Part shown: piece by piece, positions 10,726 through 18,875 of the stretch
Layout: each line of letters begins with the position of its first letter
Numbering within the stretch: the stretch's first letter is position 1
Assembly: GCF_002813755.1 (NCBI RefSeq)
Contig: NZ_CP018061.1
Coordinates: forward strand, 2,098,001 to 2,162,000
Source of the DNA: Enterococcus mundtii
GTDB lineage: Bacteria; Bacillota; Bacilli; Lactobacillales; Enterococcaceae
DNA: 64,000 bases
Direction of reading: 5' to 3'
Made by a program: the position numbers and the translations under genes
Notes under the pieces: model-generated
Seen by the model: only the letters and a program-made list of their open reading frames with translations
Told to the model about the DNA's origin: nothing
The model's database searches: none

Positions 10726-10842
10726 CAAGAAGTCACTACAGTAGTGTTTAGCCTCAAAAATTAAGGCGCCATCCACGAAAATTATTTTTCAAATTTTGGT
10801 GGATGGCGTCTTATTTTTCGAAGAGTTTACTTCTGTTTCCGC
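10726..10842 (-). repeat. dispersed hairpin repeat, copy A (inverted orientation)
   Basis: A long hairpin with stem arms AAGGCGCCATCCAC (10763-10776) and GGTGGATGGCGTCTT (about 10798-10812) and an AT-rich loop. Read on the minus strand it has the same loop (AAAATTTGAAAAATAATTTT) and similar flanks (CAGAAGTAAACTCTTCG and a GAGG-containing 3' flank) as copies at 20.5, 32.4, 48.6 and 58.7 kb, but a different stem sequence. It fills most of the 300-base gap between two minus-strand genes and can act as a terminator for the gene ending at 10903. Confidence 0.7.
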
Positions 10843-10902
10843 CGTTTATTCGATTTTAGGTGGTGTAAGAGGACTCAAGTCCCATTCTTTTTCATTTTTT
10901 TA

Positions 10903-11301
10903 TCAATCATAAGGAACATAATCTTCGTAACTTTCTTCGTTATTCAATGCTTCATTTTCAATAAAATAGTTCATACCGCCCATCAATTCCGAACTCATTG
11001 GTCCGTTTAAAGATAAATCATGACGTTCAATCATTTCCCGGTATTCATCTGCACTGATCACCGCACCGGTTTTCAAGCTCTTGTATTGCTTCGGTGTTTC
11101 CTCCACTTCCTGATCCAACTTTGAAAAATCTGTTTCTTTGTATGACACGAAATAGCCATGAGAGAGTTTCCGTTCGACTACTTCATTGCATTCAGGACAG
11201 CGGATCGGCATTTCTTTTTCTCGATGCTTCACAATGTGACGTACTTCATTATAATAGAATTTGGTCTGACAATTGGGACATTTTAATTGATCATCTAACA
11301 T
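10903..11301 (-). CDS. zinc-ribbon protein of unknown function
   Basis: A 132-residue acidic protein whose N-terminus carries two CxxC pairs (CPNCQTKF at residues 8-11 and CPECNEVV at about 35-38), which should bind one zinc ion as a zinc ribbon. The C-terminal half is acidic and without known motifs (ending EESYEDYVPYD). No signal peptide or membrane segment. RBS AAGGAG lies upstream. Function unknown; a nucleic-acid or protein-interaction role is only suggested by the ribbon. Confidence 0.7.
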   Translation of the reverse strand: MLDDQLKCPNCQTKFYYNEVRHIVKHREKEMPIRCPECNEVVERKLSHGYFVSYKETDFSKLDQEVEETPKQYKSLKTGAVISADEYREMIERHDLSLNGPMSSELMGGMNYFIENEALNNEESYEDYVPYD

Positions 11302-11525
11302 ATCGATCGTCTCCTTTTATATTTGATTGTCATGTCTCAGTTTCACTTTCATCATACTCTTTTTTAGAACAAATGAAAAAAGATTCGCTGACATCCCTAA
11401 TGCTTTTCTCTGAAGCATTTCTATAAGCCACAAAAATATGCCTTCGTCCTTAAGGAGAAACACTTTTGGTTTTCTAGTTGACGTTCTGCCTTACTCTCTA
11501 GAACTTTTTTCTTTTGTTCGAAGAC

Positions 11526-11566
11526 AAAAAAAACTGCAAGGCTACTTTTACAAGTAACTTGCAGTT
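11526..11566 (-). terminator. intrinsic terminator after rpoE
   Basis: Arms AACTGCAAG (11532-11540) and CTTGCAGTT (11558-11566), with further pairing inside, followed on the minus strand by eight T residues, just after the rpoE stop. Confidence 0.85.
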
Positions 11567-11584
11567 CTATGTGATTTCTCTTAC

Positions 11585-12199
11585 TTATTCTTCTGGGAAA
11601 TCTTCGTCTTCAAATTCTTCGTCTTCTTCTTCGTCATCGTCTTCGATAATGCTTAGATCTTCTTCGATGTTTCCTGGGATTTCTTCTTCGTCGTCTCCAG
11701 TATCTGCACCAATTTCTTGTAAGTCTGAATTGTATGCAGCGATTTCTTCATCATCGTCATCTTCATCTTCAAAAAGATCATCATCGTCTTCGTCAGACAG
11801 ATCAGTATCTTCTGGGTCATCATCGTTATAATCGATGGCATCTTCGTCATCATTGATAAAGGCATTGACTTTTTTGCGTTTACGACGACGTGGTGTATCC
11901 TCGTCTTCTTCGTCGATTCCATGGTTGACTTCTTCATCGATCGAATCGATGGCATACCATGAACGCAAGCCCCAACGATTGTCGCCTAATGAAATAAAGC
12001 TACCGTCGATATTTAAGTCAGTATAAAATTGTGCGAGTGAATCACGAATGTCACTATCTGATTTGCCAAGATATGTTTGAATCTCATTTGCTAAATCAGA
12101 AAAGTCCATCACATCACCACGCTGCTCTAAGATCGCGTGTGCGACTTCGATCATTGATAATTCGTTTTTGTTTGCACCTTCAAATACACTAATTTCCAA
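11585..12199 (-). CDS. rpoE: RNA polymerase delta subunit
   Basis: Delta is a small Firmicutes RNA polymerase subunit that promotes recycling and weakens non-specific nucleic-acid binding. The 204-residue protein has the usual two parts: an N-terminal HARE-HTH domain ([21 protein letters not shown] ... [11 protein letters not shown], residues about 15-90) and a long, almost purely Asp/Glu tail interrupted by a basic RRRKRKK patch. The start codon is TTG, with AAAGGA ten bases upstream. The antisense frames through the acidic tail look like serine-rich proteins but are artefacts. Stands alone with its own terminator. Confidence 0.95.
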   Translation of the reverse strand: MEISVFEGANKNELSMIEVAHAILEQRGDVMDFSDLANEIQTYLGKSDSDIRDSLAQFYTDLNIDGSFISLGDNRWGLRSWYAIDSIDEEVNHGIDEEDEDTPRRRKRKKVNAFINDDEDAIDYNDDDPEDTDLSDEDDDDLFEDEDDDDEEIAAYNSDLQEIGADTGDDEEEIPGNIEEDLSIIEDDDEEEDEEFEDEDFPEE

Positions 12200-12274
12200 T
12201 CAGGACACGTCCTTTCACAGTCTACTCCTTATCATACAAAATCACAGGTAAAAAATCAAACGTTTCTTTGCTAT

Positions 12275-12706
12275 TTATGCAGTAAAATCTAAGACCATCT
12301 CATATTCGCCTATTTTTTCGACACCCATGAACAAATCGTAATCGATCATGACTTTGCCAGCCGTTGGACGATCTTTTAGACTAACATGTAGTTCTTTTGT
12401 GAATGTGTCGACTTGGATCATTCCATAAGGCGTGCGGTAATGGGTTTCTAGACGCTCCCGATAGGCAAATTTTAGACGCATACGCATTTCACCAGCACGG
12501 ATCAATTGCACGTGACCATCTGGCATGATCTTGATTGTGACAGGAATTTCTTCTTGTCCTTCTTGGATCTCTTTATAGCGTATGTATAAGGTATCGCCAA
12601 TTTTGACCATCTGTCCTTTCAGATCAAAATAAAAATCTTGTTGCTCTCCTTGTTGTTTCACTTTTGTACGTAATTGTATCGAAATCGGTAATCCAGATCG
12701 TTCCAT
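12275..12706 (-). CDS. DUF1934 (YwiB-like) beta-barrel protein
   Basis: A 143-residue cytoplasmic protein beginning MERSGLPISIQLRTKVKQ. The start at 12706 follows AAGGAG by eight bases; longer readings to 12877 would run into the upstream control region and lack a RBS. The sequence is rich in alternating beta strands and contains HYRTPYGMIQVDTFTKELHV and ending MGVEKIGEYEMVLDFTA, as in DUF1934/YwiB proteins, which form a calycin-like barrel. In Bacillus ywiB lies near argS; its function is unknown. Assignment from recall of the family pattern. Confidence 0.7.
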   Translation of the reverse strand: MERSGLPISIQLRTKVKQQGEQQDFYFDLKGQMVKIGDTLYIRYKEIQEGQEEIPVTIKIMPDGHVQLIRAGEMRMRLKFAYRERLETHYRTPYGMIQVDTFTKELHVSLKDRPTAGKVMIDYDLFMGVEKIGEYEMVLDFTA

Positions 12707-12913
12707 TTGACATTCTCCTTTTCTCATAGCTACATTGTTCCCACTTTCCACTGATTTGTCAACCGACAGGTATAGAGAACAGATAACTTTTTTCATCTCT
12801 TCTTTCTTATTTTGGAGTATAATGAAGAAAGAAGGAGTGATACTCCTGTATATTAGAATGAGTTGAGGTTGTGACAATCACTGCTCAAGCAGATTTAAAT
12901 AGGAGTTGAGTGC

Positions 12914-13726
12914 ATGACGTCCATCATTTTGGATCAAGAAGTCTACCAAACAAATGATTTTTCTCCGTTTGCTTTAACGGATATTTTAACAGAGTATGCC
13001 AAAAAAAATCAACAAACTTTTCTACATTTTTGGCAATATGAACAGACGATCATCCTCGGTATGAAGGATACCCGAACCCCTTTTTTATCTGAAGGGATCA
13101 AAGTCATCCAAGATGCGGGATTTGCACCGGTGATTCGCAATGCCGGTGGGCTTGGGATCGTTTCAGACCAAGGGATTTTGAATATCTCGTTGATCTTCCC
13201 ACAAGAAGATGAGAACAAAATCTCGATCGATCAAGGATATGAAAAGATGCTCGCTCTGACACGTCAGGCTTTTCCTGTTTATGCAGACAAAATAGAAGCC
13301 TATGAAATCAAAGATTCTTATTGTCCTGGTACCTACGATCTCAGTATCAATGGCAAAAAATTTGCCGGAATCGCCCAACGTCGGATCAAAAATGGAATCT
13401 CTGTGATGATGTATCTGAGCGTGAACGGGGATCAAGAAAAACGAGGCGAACTGATGCGGCAATTTTATCAACAAGCATTGAAAGAACAATTCGGTACAAA
13501 CGGCTATCCTGCGGTGACACCCACAAGCATGGCGACACTAGAAAAGTTATTCGATACACCGTTGACCGTTGCTCAAGTAAAAGATTCATTTATCCAAGCG
13601 TTCACTACATCTTATCCAACAAGTATTTCTATGGGGTCTGACATTTGGCAAGAAGCGAATGTTTCGCCAGATGAATGGCACGGACAAATTGAACGTATGA
13701 CCCAACGAAATGCACTAAAGGACTAA
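12914..13726 (+). CDS. lipoyl/octanoyl transferase (LipL-like, LplA family fold)
   Basis: A 270-residue protein of the biotin/lipoate ligase fold. Visible family features are RNAGGLGIVSDQGILNISLIF (the lipoate-binding RxxGG... segment) and DSYCPGTYDLSINGKKFAGIAQRR, where the CPG cysteine and the GKKIAG-type lysine match LipL/LipM enzymes that transfer lipoyl or octanoyl groups between proteins. It should therefore move the lipoyl group, for example from GcvH to 2-oxoacid dehydrogenase E2 subunits, and not use ATP; a scavenging ligase is the alternative. RBS AGGAG lies eight bases upstream. In Bacillus the homologue (ywfL) lies near ywfO; here the ywfO-like HD gene lies downstream, separated by an IS607 element. 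Confidence 0.8.
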   Translation: MTSIILDQEVYQTNDFSPFALTDILTEYAKKNQQTFLHFWQYEQTIILGMKDTRTPFLSEGIKVIQDAGFAPVIRNAGGLGIVSDQGILNISLIFPQEDENKISIDQGYEKMLALTRQAFPVYADKIEAYEIKDSYCPGTYDLSINGKKFAGIAQRRIKNGISVMMYLSVNGDQEKRGELMRQFYQQALKEQFGTNGYPAVTPTSMATLEKLFDTPLTVAQVKDSFIQAFTTSYPTSISMGSDIWQEANVSPDEWHGQIERMTQRNALKD

Positions 13727-13807
13727 CTAAACATCAGTGATTTTTACACACAAATATATATAAAAGTAGTTATACGTGCAATGGTTTCCATGAGATGAGA
13801 AATCCCG

Positions 13808-14240
13808 ATGAACCTAAAGAATATAGCAAAAAGATTAGGTTTTTCTGTGCGAACGCTACAACGTTGGCTAACGATGGCACGTTCAAAGTACATCGGACAC
13901 CAAAAATTCGAAGATAGTATAATTTAACTTACATCAAAGGCGATAAAACAAGTGGCAAAAAGAACATTGCTTACGCTCAATTGTCTAGTGTCGGACAAAA
14001 AGATGACTTGAACAATCAAGTGGAGTTTTTAAGAAATCATGCTCAAAGTTCACTCCAACGATTATTTTATGGAATAACCTAGATTTATAGCCACAACAGG
14101 AATTAGTTGAAGATTTAATTTCAATCATTCACGTTTTTAGTTTCCGTATTTATGGAACTACGTAAGTATAAAGATGAGATTGAAGGTGATGAAGTTGTTA
14201 GTGGCGTACAAAACAGAAATTCTTCCAACAGAAGAACAAA
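13808..14240 (+). pseudogene. degraded IS607 serine recombinase (tnpA)
   Basis: Begins MNLKNIAKRLGFSVRTLQRW (HTH), then the reading frame shifts: ANDGTFKVHRTPKIRR continues one frame over, with a stop, followed by TSGKKNIAYAQLSSVGQKDDLNNQVEFL, where the usual ARVSS active-site motif has become AQLSS. The middle of the catalytic domain is missing and a C-terminal piece, PQQELVEDLISIIHVFSFRIYG, reappears in another frame near 14092 and shifts again before running into tnpB. Several frameshifts and a deletion mean it cannot make an active transposase. Confidence 0.85.
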
Positions 14241-15388
14241 AAGAAATCATTAATCGAACCATTGGTGTTGCTCGTTTTGTAAAGAACTTTTATATTTACC
14301 ACAACCAAGAAGTCTATAAATCAGGTGGGAAATTTGTCTCAGGTATGGATTTTTCAAAGTGGTTGAATAACGACTACATTCCGAACCATCCAGACAAGCT
14401 GTGGATCAAAGCTGTTTATGCGAAGTCAACGAAACACGCGATTATGGAGACAGAAAAAGCCTTTAGAAAGTTTTTTCAAGGAAAAGCTAATTTTCCTAAA
14501 TTTAAAAAAAAGAATCACCAAGATGTATCGATGTATTTCGTGAAGAACGATAAAAAGACAATCATCCGTTGTGAGCGTCATCGGATAAAAGTTCCCTCTT
14601 TGAATTGGGTAAAACTGAAAGAAAAAGGCTATATTCCTAAACACGATGACAAACATAGCATAAAGAGTGGCACGATCAGCCAACAAGCAAACCGGTACTA
14701 CCTGTCGGTCATCGTGGAACAGGACTGTACCGCTCAAGTACTGAACGATACTCCTACCGAAGGCATGGGTATCGACTTAGGATTAAAAGATTTTGCGATT
14801 CTTTCCACGGGGAAAACCTATAAAAATATCAATAAATCAGGAAAAATTCGTAAAATCGAAAAACAAATAAAACGACAACAACGCAAGCTGTCGAGGAAAT
14901 ACGAAAGCGAAAAAAAGCGTGTCAACGAAAAACAATCAAAGAGAGGAGAAGCTACTCGCAAAAATATTGAAAAACAAGTCTTGAAAGTACAAAAACTTCA
15001 TAAACGGTTGACAGATATCCGTAGGGACAGAGTGAATAAAATTGTGTCAGAGCTAGTAAAAACCAAACCAGCTTATATCACAATTGAAGATTTGAATGTC
15101 AATGGGATGATGAAAAACCGGCATCTTTCAAAAGCTGAGAGAGAGCAATCTTTCTATGCTTTTCGTAAAAAATTAGCAGATAAATGTAAAGTCTATCATA
15201 TTGAGTTAAGACTAGTCGATCGATTCTATCCTAGCTCGAAACGATGTCATGATTGTGGGCATAAGAAAGTGGATTTAAAGCTATCTGAGCGTACCTATCG
15301 CTGTGAGAACTGTGGATATGTAGCAGATAGGGATTATAATGCGAGTATGAATTTGAAAGATGTGAAGGAATACAAAGTAATTGCATAA
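14189..15388 (+). CDS. tnpB: TnpB RNA-guided endonuclease (IS607-associated)
   Basis: A 399-residue protein of the TnpB/OrfB family, the ancestor of Cas12, which uses an RNA from the element's right end to cut DNA. The N-terminal part (LLVAYKTEILPTEEQ) is the usual start; the split RuvC nuclease is intact: Asp196 in GIDLGLKDF, Glu300 in ITIEDLNV, and Asp382 in ADRDYNASMN. The zinc ribbon has CHDCG (353-356) and CENCG (372-375). A start five codons upstream (14174) is possible; translation was probably coupled to tnpA. No frameshift or stop is seen although its tnpA partner is dead. Confidence 0.93.
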   Translation: MKLLVAYKTEILPTEEQKEIINRTIGVARFVKNFYIYHNQEVYKSGGKFVSGMDFSKWLNNDYIPNHPDKLWIKAVYAKSTKHAIMETEKAFRKFFQGKANFPKFKKKNHQDVSMYFVKNDKKTIIRCERHRIKVPSLNWVKLKEKGYIPKHDDKHSIKSGTISQQANRYYLSVIVEQDCTAQVLNDTPTEGMGIDLGLKDFAILSTGKTYKNINKSGKIRKIEKQIKRQQRKLSRKYESEKKRVNEKQSKRGEATRKNIEKQVLKVQKLHKRLTDIRRDRVNKIVSELVKTKPAYITIEDLNVNGMMKNRHLSKAEREQSFYAFRKKLADKCKVYHIELRLVDRFYPSSKRCHDCGHKKVDLKLSERTYRCENCGYVADRDYNASMNLKDVKEYKVIA

Positions 15389-15548
15389 GCACGCAACTTT
15401 GTATATGTACCGATGGCTTAGTCGGGAATCAACGACTGTAGAGAACGAGACAAACCGTAGTAGTGTGTAAGTGACGAGGCGGCGTTCGATGAAACAGTAA
15501 TTCTACCTACGTGAGTGGTAGAGAAATCTCGATATAGATATTTTTGTC
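15389..15548 (+). ncRNA. candidate omega RNA region at the IS607 right end
   Basis: In IS605/IS607 elements the omega RNA that guides TnpB is made from the tnpB 3' end and the right end of the element, and its last ~20 bases come from flanking DNA. Here 160 non-coding bases follow tnpB and contain local complementarity (for example TACGTGAGTGGTA near 15510 and AGATATTTTTGTCTAT near 15536-15551). The position is by analogy; I did not match a consensus. Confidence 0.45.
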
Positions 15549-15572
15549 TATATTTTGAGTAGCAGCTGGCTT

Positions 15573-16943
15573 ATGACAAAACCTTATAAATACAAACTTT
15601 TACCAATGGAAAAAGTCTTTAGAGATCCGGTGCATAACTACATCCACGTGCAACATCAAGTGATTTTAGACTTGATCAATTCGAAAGAAGTCCAGCGATT
15701 ACGGCGGATCAAACAACTCGGTACTTCGTCATTTACTTTCCATGGCGCAGAACATAGCCGTTTCACTCATTCACTCGGTGTATACGAAATCTCCCGACGC
15801 ATCTGTGATATTTTTTCAAGAAATTTCTCCATTGAAAAAATCGGCCCTTCTGGTTGGGATGATCGGGAACGTCTCGTGACTTTATGTGCCGCCTTACTCC
15901 ATGATATTGGCCATGGGCCTTATTCACATACCTTTGAACATATTTTCCAAACCAATCATGAAGCAATCACTGTAGAGATCATTACTTCGCCAGAAACGGA
16001 AGTCTATAAGATTTTGAATCGCGTGGAAGAAGGTTTTCCTGAGAAAGTGGCTAGTGTGATCAAAAAAACGTATCCAAATCCACAAGTCGTCCAAATGATC
16101 TCTAGCCAAATCGATGCTGATCGCATGGATTACCTTTTACGTGATGCCTACTTTACAGGTACAGAATATGGTACGTTCGATTTGACAAGGATTTTACGTG
16201 TGATTCGTCCCTATCAAGGTGGAATCGCCTTTTCCATGAATGGGATGCACGCAGTAGAGGATTATATCGTCAGTCGCTATCAGATGTATGTCCAAGTCTA
16301 CTTTCATCCAGTTTCTCGGGGAATGGAAGTCGTTTTGGAGCATCTGCTACATCGTGCCCATGAACTTTATCACCAAGATGATGATAGTTTTGCACGTCAT
16401 TCACAGTTACTGTTGCCATTTTTAGATGGCACATTTAGTTTAGATGAGTACTTAAAGCTGGATGATGGCGTCTTGAATACGTGTTTCAGTCAATGGACGG
16501 ATTCATCTGATCCAATCCTTAGTGACTTAGCCAAACGCTTCTTAAATCGTAAACCATTGAAATCAGCGATGTTTTCTGGTGATCGTCAGTCACCACTGAT
16601 TGCTGAATTGACCTCTTTGGTCGAAAAAGTTGGCTACAATCCAAACTATTATACAGCCATCAATTCAAGCTACGACCTGCCTTATGATTTTTACCGTCCA
16701 GAAGAAGGCAGACATCGCACACAAATCGAAATCTTGCGAAATGACGGAACTTTGGTAGAATTATCAGAGGTCAGTCAATTAGTTGCTGCACTCGCAGGGC
16801 AAGAACAAGGAGATGAACGCTTCTTCTTTCCGAAAGAAATGGTCGATCCTACCTTGCGTAATCACTATGATCTTTTTGATGAAACCTACCAAGAATTTGC
16901 GCGTCATATCCATAATGGCGCATTGATTGAAGAAATAAACTAA
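15573..16943 (+). CDS. HD-domain phosphohydrolase (YwfO-like)
   Basis: A metal-dependent HD-superfamily phosphohydrolase of 456 residues, likely acting on (d)NTPs or signalling nucleotides; enterococcal and Bacillus relatives are related to dGTPases. The motif set is present: EHSRFTHSLGVY, then LLHDIGHGPYSHTFEH, and SSQIDADRMDYLLRDAYFTGTEYG. The start MTKPYKYKLLPMEKVF is chosen by similarity; neither it (15573) nor Met at 15606 has a clear Shine-Dalgarno. The IS607 right end abuts this start and may have replaced the native leader. It is followed 14 bases later by a HAD phosphatase gene, probably cotranscribed. Confidence 0.85.
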   Translation: MTKPYKYKLLPMEKVFRDPVHNYIHVQHQVILDLINSKEVQRLRRIKQLGTSSFTFHGAEHSRFTHSLGVYEISRRICDIFSRNFSIEKIGPSGWDDRERLVTLCAALLHDIGHGPYSHTFEHIFQTNHEAITVEIITSPETEVYKILNRVEEGFPEKVASVIKKTYPNPQVVQMISSQIDADRMDYLLRDAYFTGTEYGTFDLTRILRVIRPYQGGIAFSMNGMHAVEDYIVSRYQMYVQVYFHPVSRGMEVVLEHLLHRAHELYHQDDDSFARHSQLLLPFLDGTFSLDEYLKLDDGVLNTCFSQWTDSSDPILSDLAKRFLNRKPLKSAMFSGDRQSPLIAELTSLVEKVGYNPNYYTAINSSYDLPYDFYRPEEGRHRTQIEILRNDGTLVELSEVSQLVAALAGQEQGDERFFFPKEMVDPTLRNHYDLFDETYQEFARHIHNGALIEEIN

Positions 16944-16957
16944 CTAAGGAGAATTTT

Positions 16958-17767
16958 ATGTCTATCAAATTAGTCGCTATCGATATCGATGGCACCCTTT
17001 TAAACGAAAAAAGAGAAATCACACAAGAAGTAAAAGAAGCAATTGCAAGCGCTGTGAAAAAAAACGTGGCAATCGTACTATGTACAGGTCGTCCGCTTCC
17101 AGGAGTCAAAAACCAATTGAATGAATTGGGATTATACCAAGACAACGATTACGTGATCACTTATAACGGTGCGTTAGTCCAGCAAACAAAATCCGGCAAG
17201 ATCATTGCTCGTCATGGCTTGACTTATGAAGATTTCTTGGAGATCGAAGTCATGGCAAGACGTGTGGGGAGTCATTTGCATTCGATCGATGATCAAACGA
17301 TCTATACAACGAATCGTGATATCAGTCCCTATACTGTCCATGAAGCTTTTTTAGTCAACATGCCATTGAAATATCGGACAGCTGATGAAATGACACCTGA
17401 TATGAGTATCGTGAAGATGATGATGATCGATGAACCAGCGATCCTAGATGCTGCAATCGCTCGTTTACCACAAACTTTCCGCGACAAATATACGACTGTC
17501 AAGAGTTCACCTTTCTACTTTGAAATCTTGAACAAAGAAGCAAGTAAAGGCGCTGCTGTTGCTAACTTAGCCCAACATCTTGGAATCAAACAAGAGGAGA
17601 TCATGGCAATCGGTGATAACGAAAATGATTTGTCGATGATCGAATACGCTGGATTAGGCGTGGCGATGGGAAATGCCGTTCCGTTGATAAAAGAAGCGGC
17701 TAATGTGGTTACTGCAACCAACGATGAACACGGTGTGGCCGAAGCAATCAAAAAATTTGTTTTATAA
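16958..17767 (+). CDS. HAD-superfamily (Cof-type) sugar phosphatase
   Basis: A 269-residue Cof/YidA-type haloacid dehalogenase, probably dephosphorylating sugar phosphates. Motif I is AIDIDGTLL (nucleophile Asp in DIDGT), motif II LCTGRP, and motif IV GDNENDLSMIEYAG near residue 215; a C2-type cap lies between. RBS TAAGGAG precedes the ATG. It lies 14 bases after the HD-domain gene and ends in a terminator shared with the convergent NUDIX gene. The true substrate cannot be read from sequence. Confidence 0.9.
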   Translation: MSIKLVAIDIDGTLLNEKREITQEVKEAIASAVKKNVAIVLCTGRPLPGVKNQLNELGLYQDNDYVITYNGALVQQTKSGKIIARHGLTYEDFLEIEVMARRVGSHLHSIDDQTIYTTNRDISPYTVHEAFLVNMPLKYRTADEMTPDMSIVKMMMIDEPAILDAAIARLPQTFRDKYTTVKSSPFYFEILNKEASKGAAVANLAQHLGIKQEEIMAIGDNENDLSMIEYAGLGVAMGNAVPLIKEAANVVTATNDEHGVAEAIKKFVL

Positions 17768-17780
17768 AAAGCAATGAACA

Positions 17781-17838
17781 AAAAAACAGCTCATTTCGAA
17801 AACCGAAGTATCGGCTCTTTCTTATGAGCTGTTTTTTT
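17781..17838. terminator. bidirectional intrinsic terminator
   Basis: Arms AAAAAACAGCTCAT (17781-17794) and ATGAGCTGTTTTTTT (17824-17838) with inner pairing CCGA/TCGG; A- and T-runs on both sides let it serve the HAD gene and the convergent NUDIX gene. Confidence 0.88.
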
Positions 17839-17840
17839 GT

Positions 17841-18284
17841 TCAATTTTCTTTCATCGCTAGCCATTTTTCCACTGCCCAACGATGACTTCCTCGTTTTAA
17901 TTTTTCTAAGGCAGTTTCAGGAGTGACCCACCAGATCGATTGGTCTTTTTCGGTGGGTTCCCCTACCTTTTGCCAACTCTTTGCTACATAAAAAAAGCCA
18001 GGATTGTGGAAGTAAGTTTTTCGATGATTTGAGTAAAAATATTCCGCTGCTTCCCCTAGATAACAAGCAATCTCTGCGCTGATCCCCATTTCCTCCAGTA
18101 ATTCACGAGAAATCGCTTCTTCATTTGTTTCCTGTCCCTCTTTTTCACCACCTGGCAAAAAAAAGGCACCATTTGGCGCTTCGATCATTGCGATTTTCCC
18201 ATGTGTTTCGACAATGATATACGCTGCGTAACGGTCTTGGTAATTTGCAGACTCGTCTTTTTCGCCAAACATTGGGTTTTCCAT
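17841..18284 (-). CDS. NUDIX hydrolase
   Basis: A 147-residue hydrolase of nucleoside diphosphates linked to some other moiety. The Nudix box is complete: GEKEGQE-TNEEAIS-RELLEEMGI fits Gx5Ex7REUxEExGU at about residues 46-68. The C-terminal part (KDQSIWWVTPETALEKLKRGSHRW) resembles YjhB/MutT-like family members. Substrate unknown. It converges on the HAD phosphatase gene and ends at the shared terminator. Confidence 0.88.
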   Translation of the reverse strand: MENPMFGEKDESANYQDRYAAYIIVETHGKIAMIEAPNGAFFLPGGEKEGQETNEEAISRELLEEMGISAEIACYLGEAAEYFYSNHRKTYFHNPGFFYVAKSWQKVGEPTEKDQSIWWVTPETALEKLKRGSHRWAVEKWLAMKEN

Positions 18285-18417
18285 AGGTTTTGTCCCTTCA
18301 TCTTTTTCTTTCTATTCTACATGAGAGTTTTCTCATAAACAAGCACAAACCCATAGCGTACTTGAAATTTTTGATATGATAATGTGGAAAAGGTAAAATA
18401 GAAAGGAAGATATACTT

Positions 18418-18792
18418 ATGAAAATGGCTCACACTTGCGTCCGTGTTAAAGATCTTGAGGCTTCTTTAAAATTCTATCAAACAGCATTCGGCTTTGAAGA
18501 AAGTCGTCGTCGCGATTTTCCAGAAAACAAGTTCACGCTAGTTTACTTGACTTTACCAGGAGATGACTACGAATTAGAGTTGACTTACAACTATGATCAT
18601 GAAGGCTATGATTTAGGAAACGGCTACGGTCATATCGCTATTTCAGTTGAAGACTTAGAAGCACTTCATGAAAAACATCAAGCAGCAGGCTTCAACGTGA
18701 CTGACTTGAAAGGACTGCCAGGAACAGCTCCGTCTTATTACTTCGTTGTCGATCCTGATGGTTACAAAATCGAAGTCATTCGTACAAAATAA
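18418..18792 (+). CDS. gloA: lactoylglutathione lyase (glyoxalase I)
   Basis: A 124-residue vicinal-oxygen-chelate enzyme that detoxifies methylglyoxal via its thiol adduct. It has the two-beta-alpha-beta-beta-beta repeats of the family, starts MKMAHTCVRVKDLEASLKFYQTAFGFEE and ends DPDGYKIEVIRTK; metal ligands are the N-terminal His (AHTCVRV), Glu in LELTY, His in GYGHIAI and Glu in KIEVI. The length is that of bacterial GloA. AAAGGAAG lies upstream of the ATG. It stands alone and ends in a terminator facing ntpJ. Confidence 0.92.
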   Translation: MKMAHTCVRVKDLEASLKFYQTAFGFEESRRRDFPENKFTLVYLTLPGDDYELELTYNYDHEGYDLGNGYGHIAISVEDLEALHEKHQAAGFNVTDLKGLPGTAPSYYFVVDPDGYKIEVIRTK

Positions 18793-18806
18793 ATAGAGCA
18801 ATACTA

Positions 18807-18853
18807 AAAAACAGAGGATGTGAACACCGCGTGTCAACTTCCTCTGTTTTTTT
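18807..18853. terminator. intrinsic terminator after gloA (and ntpJ)
   Basis: AAAACAGAGGA pairs with TCCTCTGTTTT, with an inner stem TGAACAC/GTGTCA, followed by a T-run on the plus strand. It lies between the convergent gloA and ntpJ genes and can end both transcripts. Confidence 0.85.
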
Positions 18854-18875
18854 CTGTTCTTAAAACCTCTTACTG

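Larger units (their letters stand above)
13780..15548 (+). mobile_element. IS607-family insertion sequence with degraded tnpA and intact tnpB
   Basis: A remnant serine-recombinase gene (MerR-like HTH plus resolvase fragments) overlaps an intact tnpB, the organisation of IS607 elements. Boundaries are approximate because IS607 leaves no terminal inverted repeats or target duplication. Both ends hold related blocks in direct orientation: ACGTG followed by AGAAATCCCGAT at 13769-13811 and ACGTG followed by AGAAATCTCGAT at 15511-15535. The element separates the lipL-like gene from the HD-domain gene. Confidence 0.75.

Noticed and set aside
11514..11831. Long serine-rich open frame on the plus strand (runs of Ser)
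   Set aside because: It is the reverse complement of the Asp/Glu-rich tail of rpoE (GAA/GAT codons read as TTC/TCA/TCG); no RBS and no independent support.
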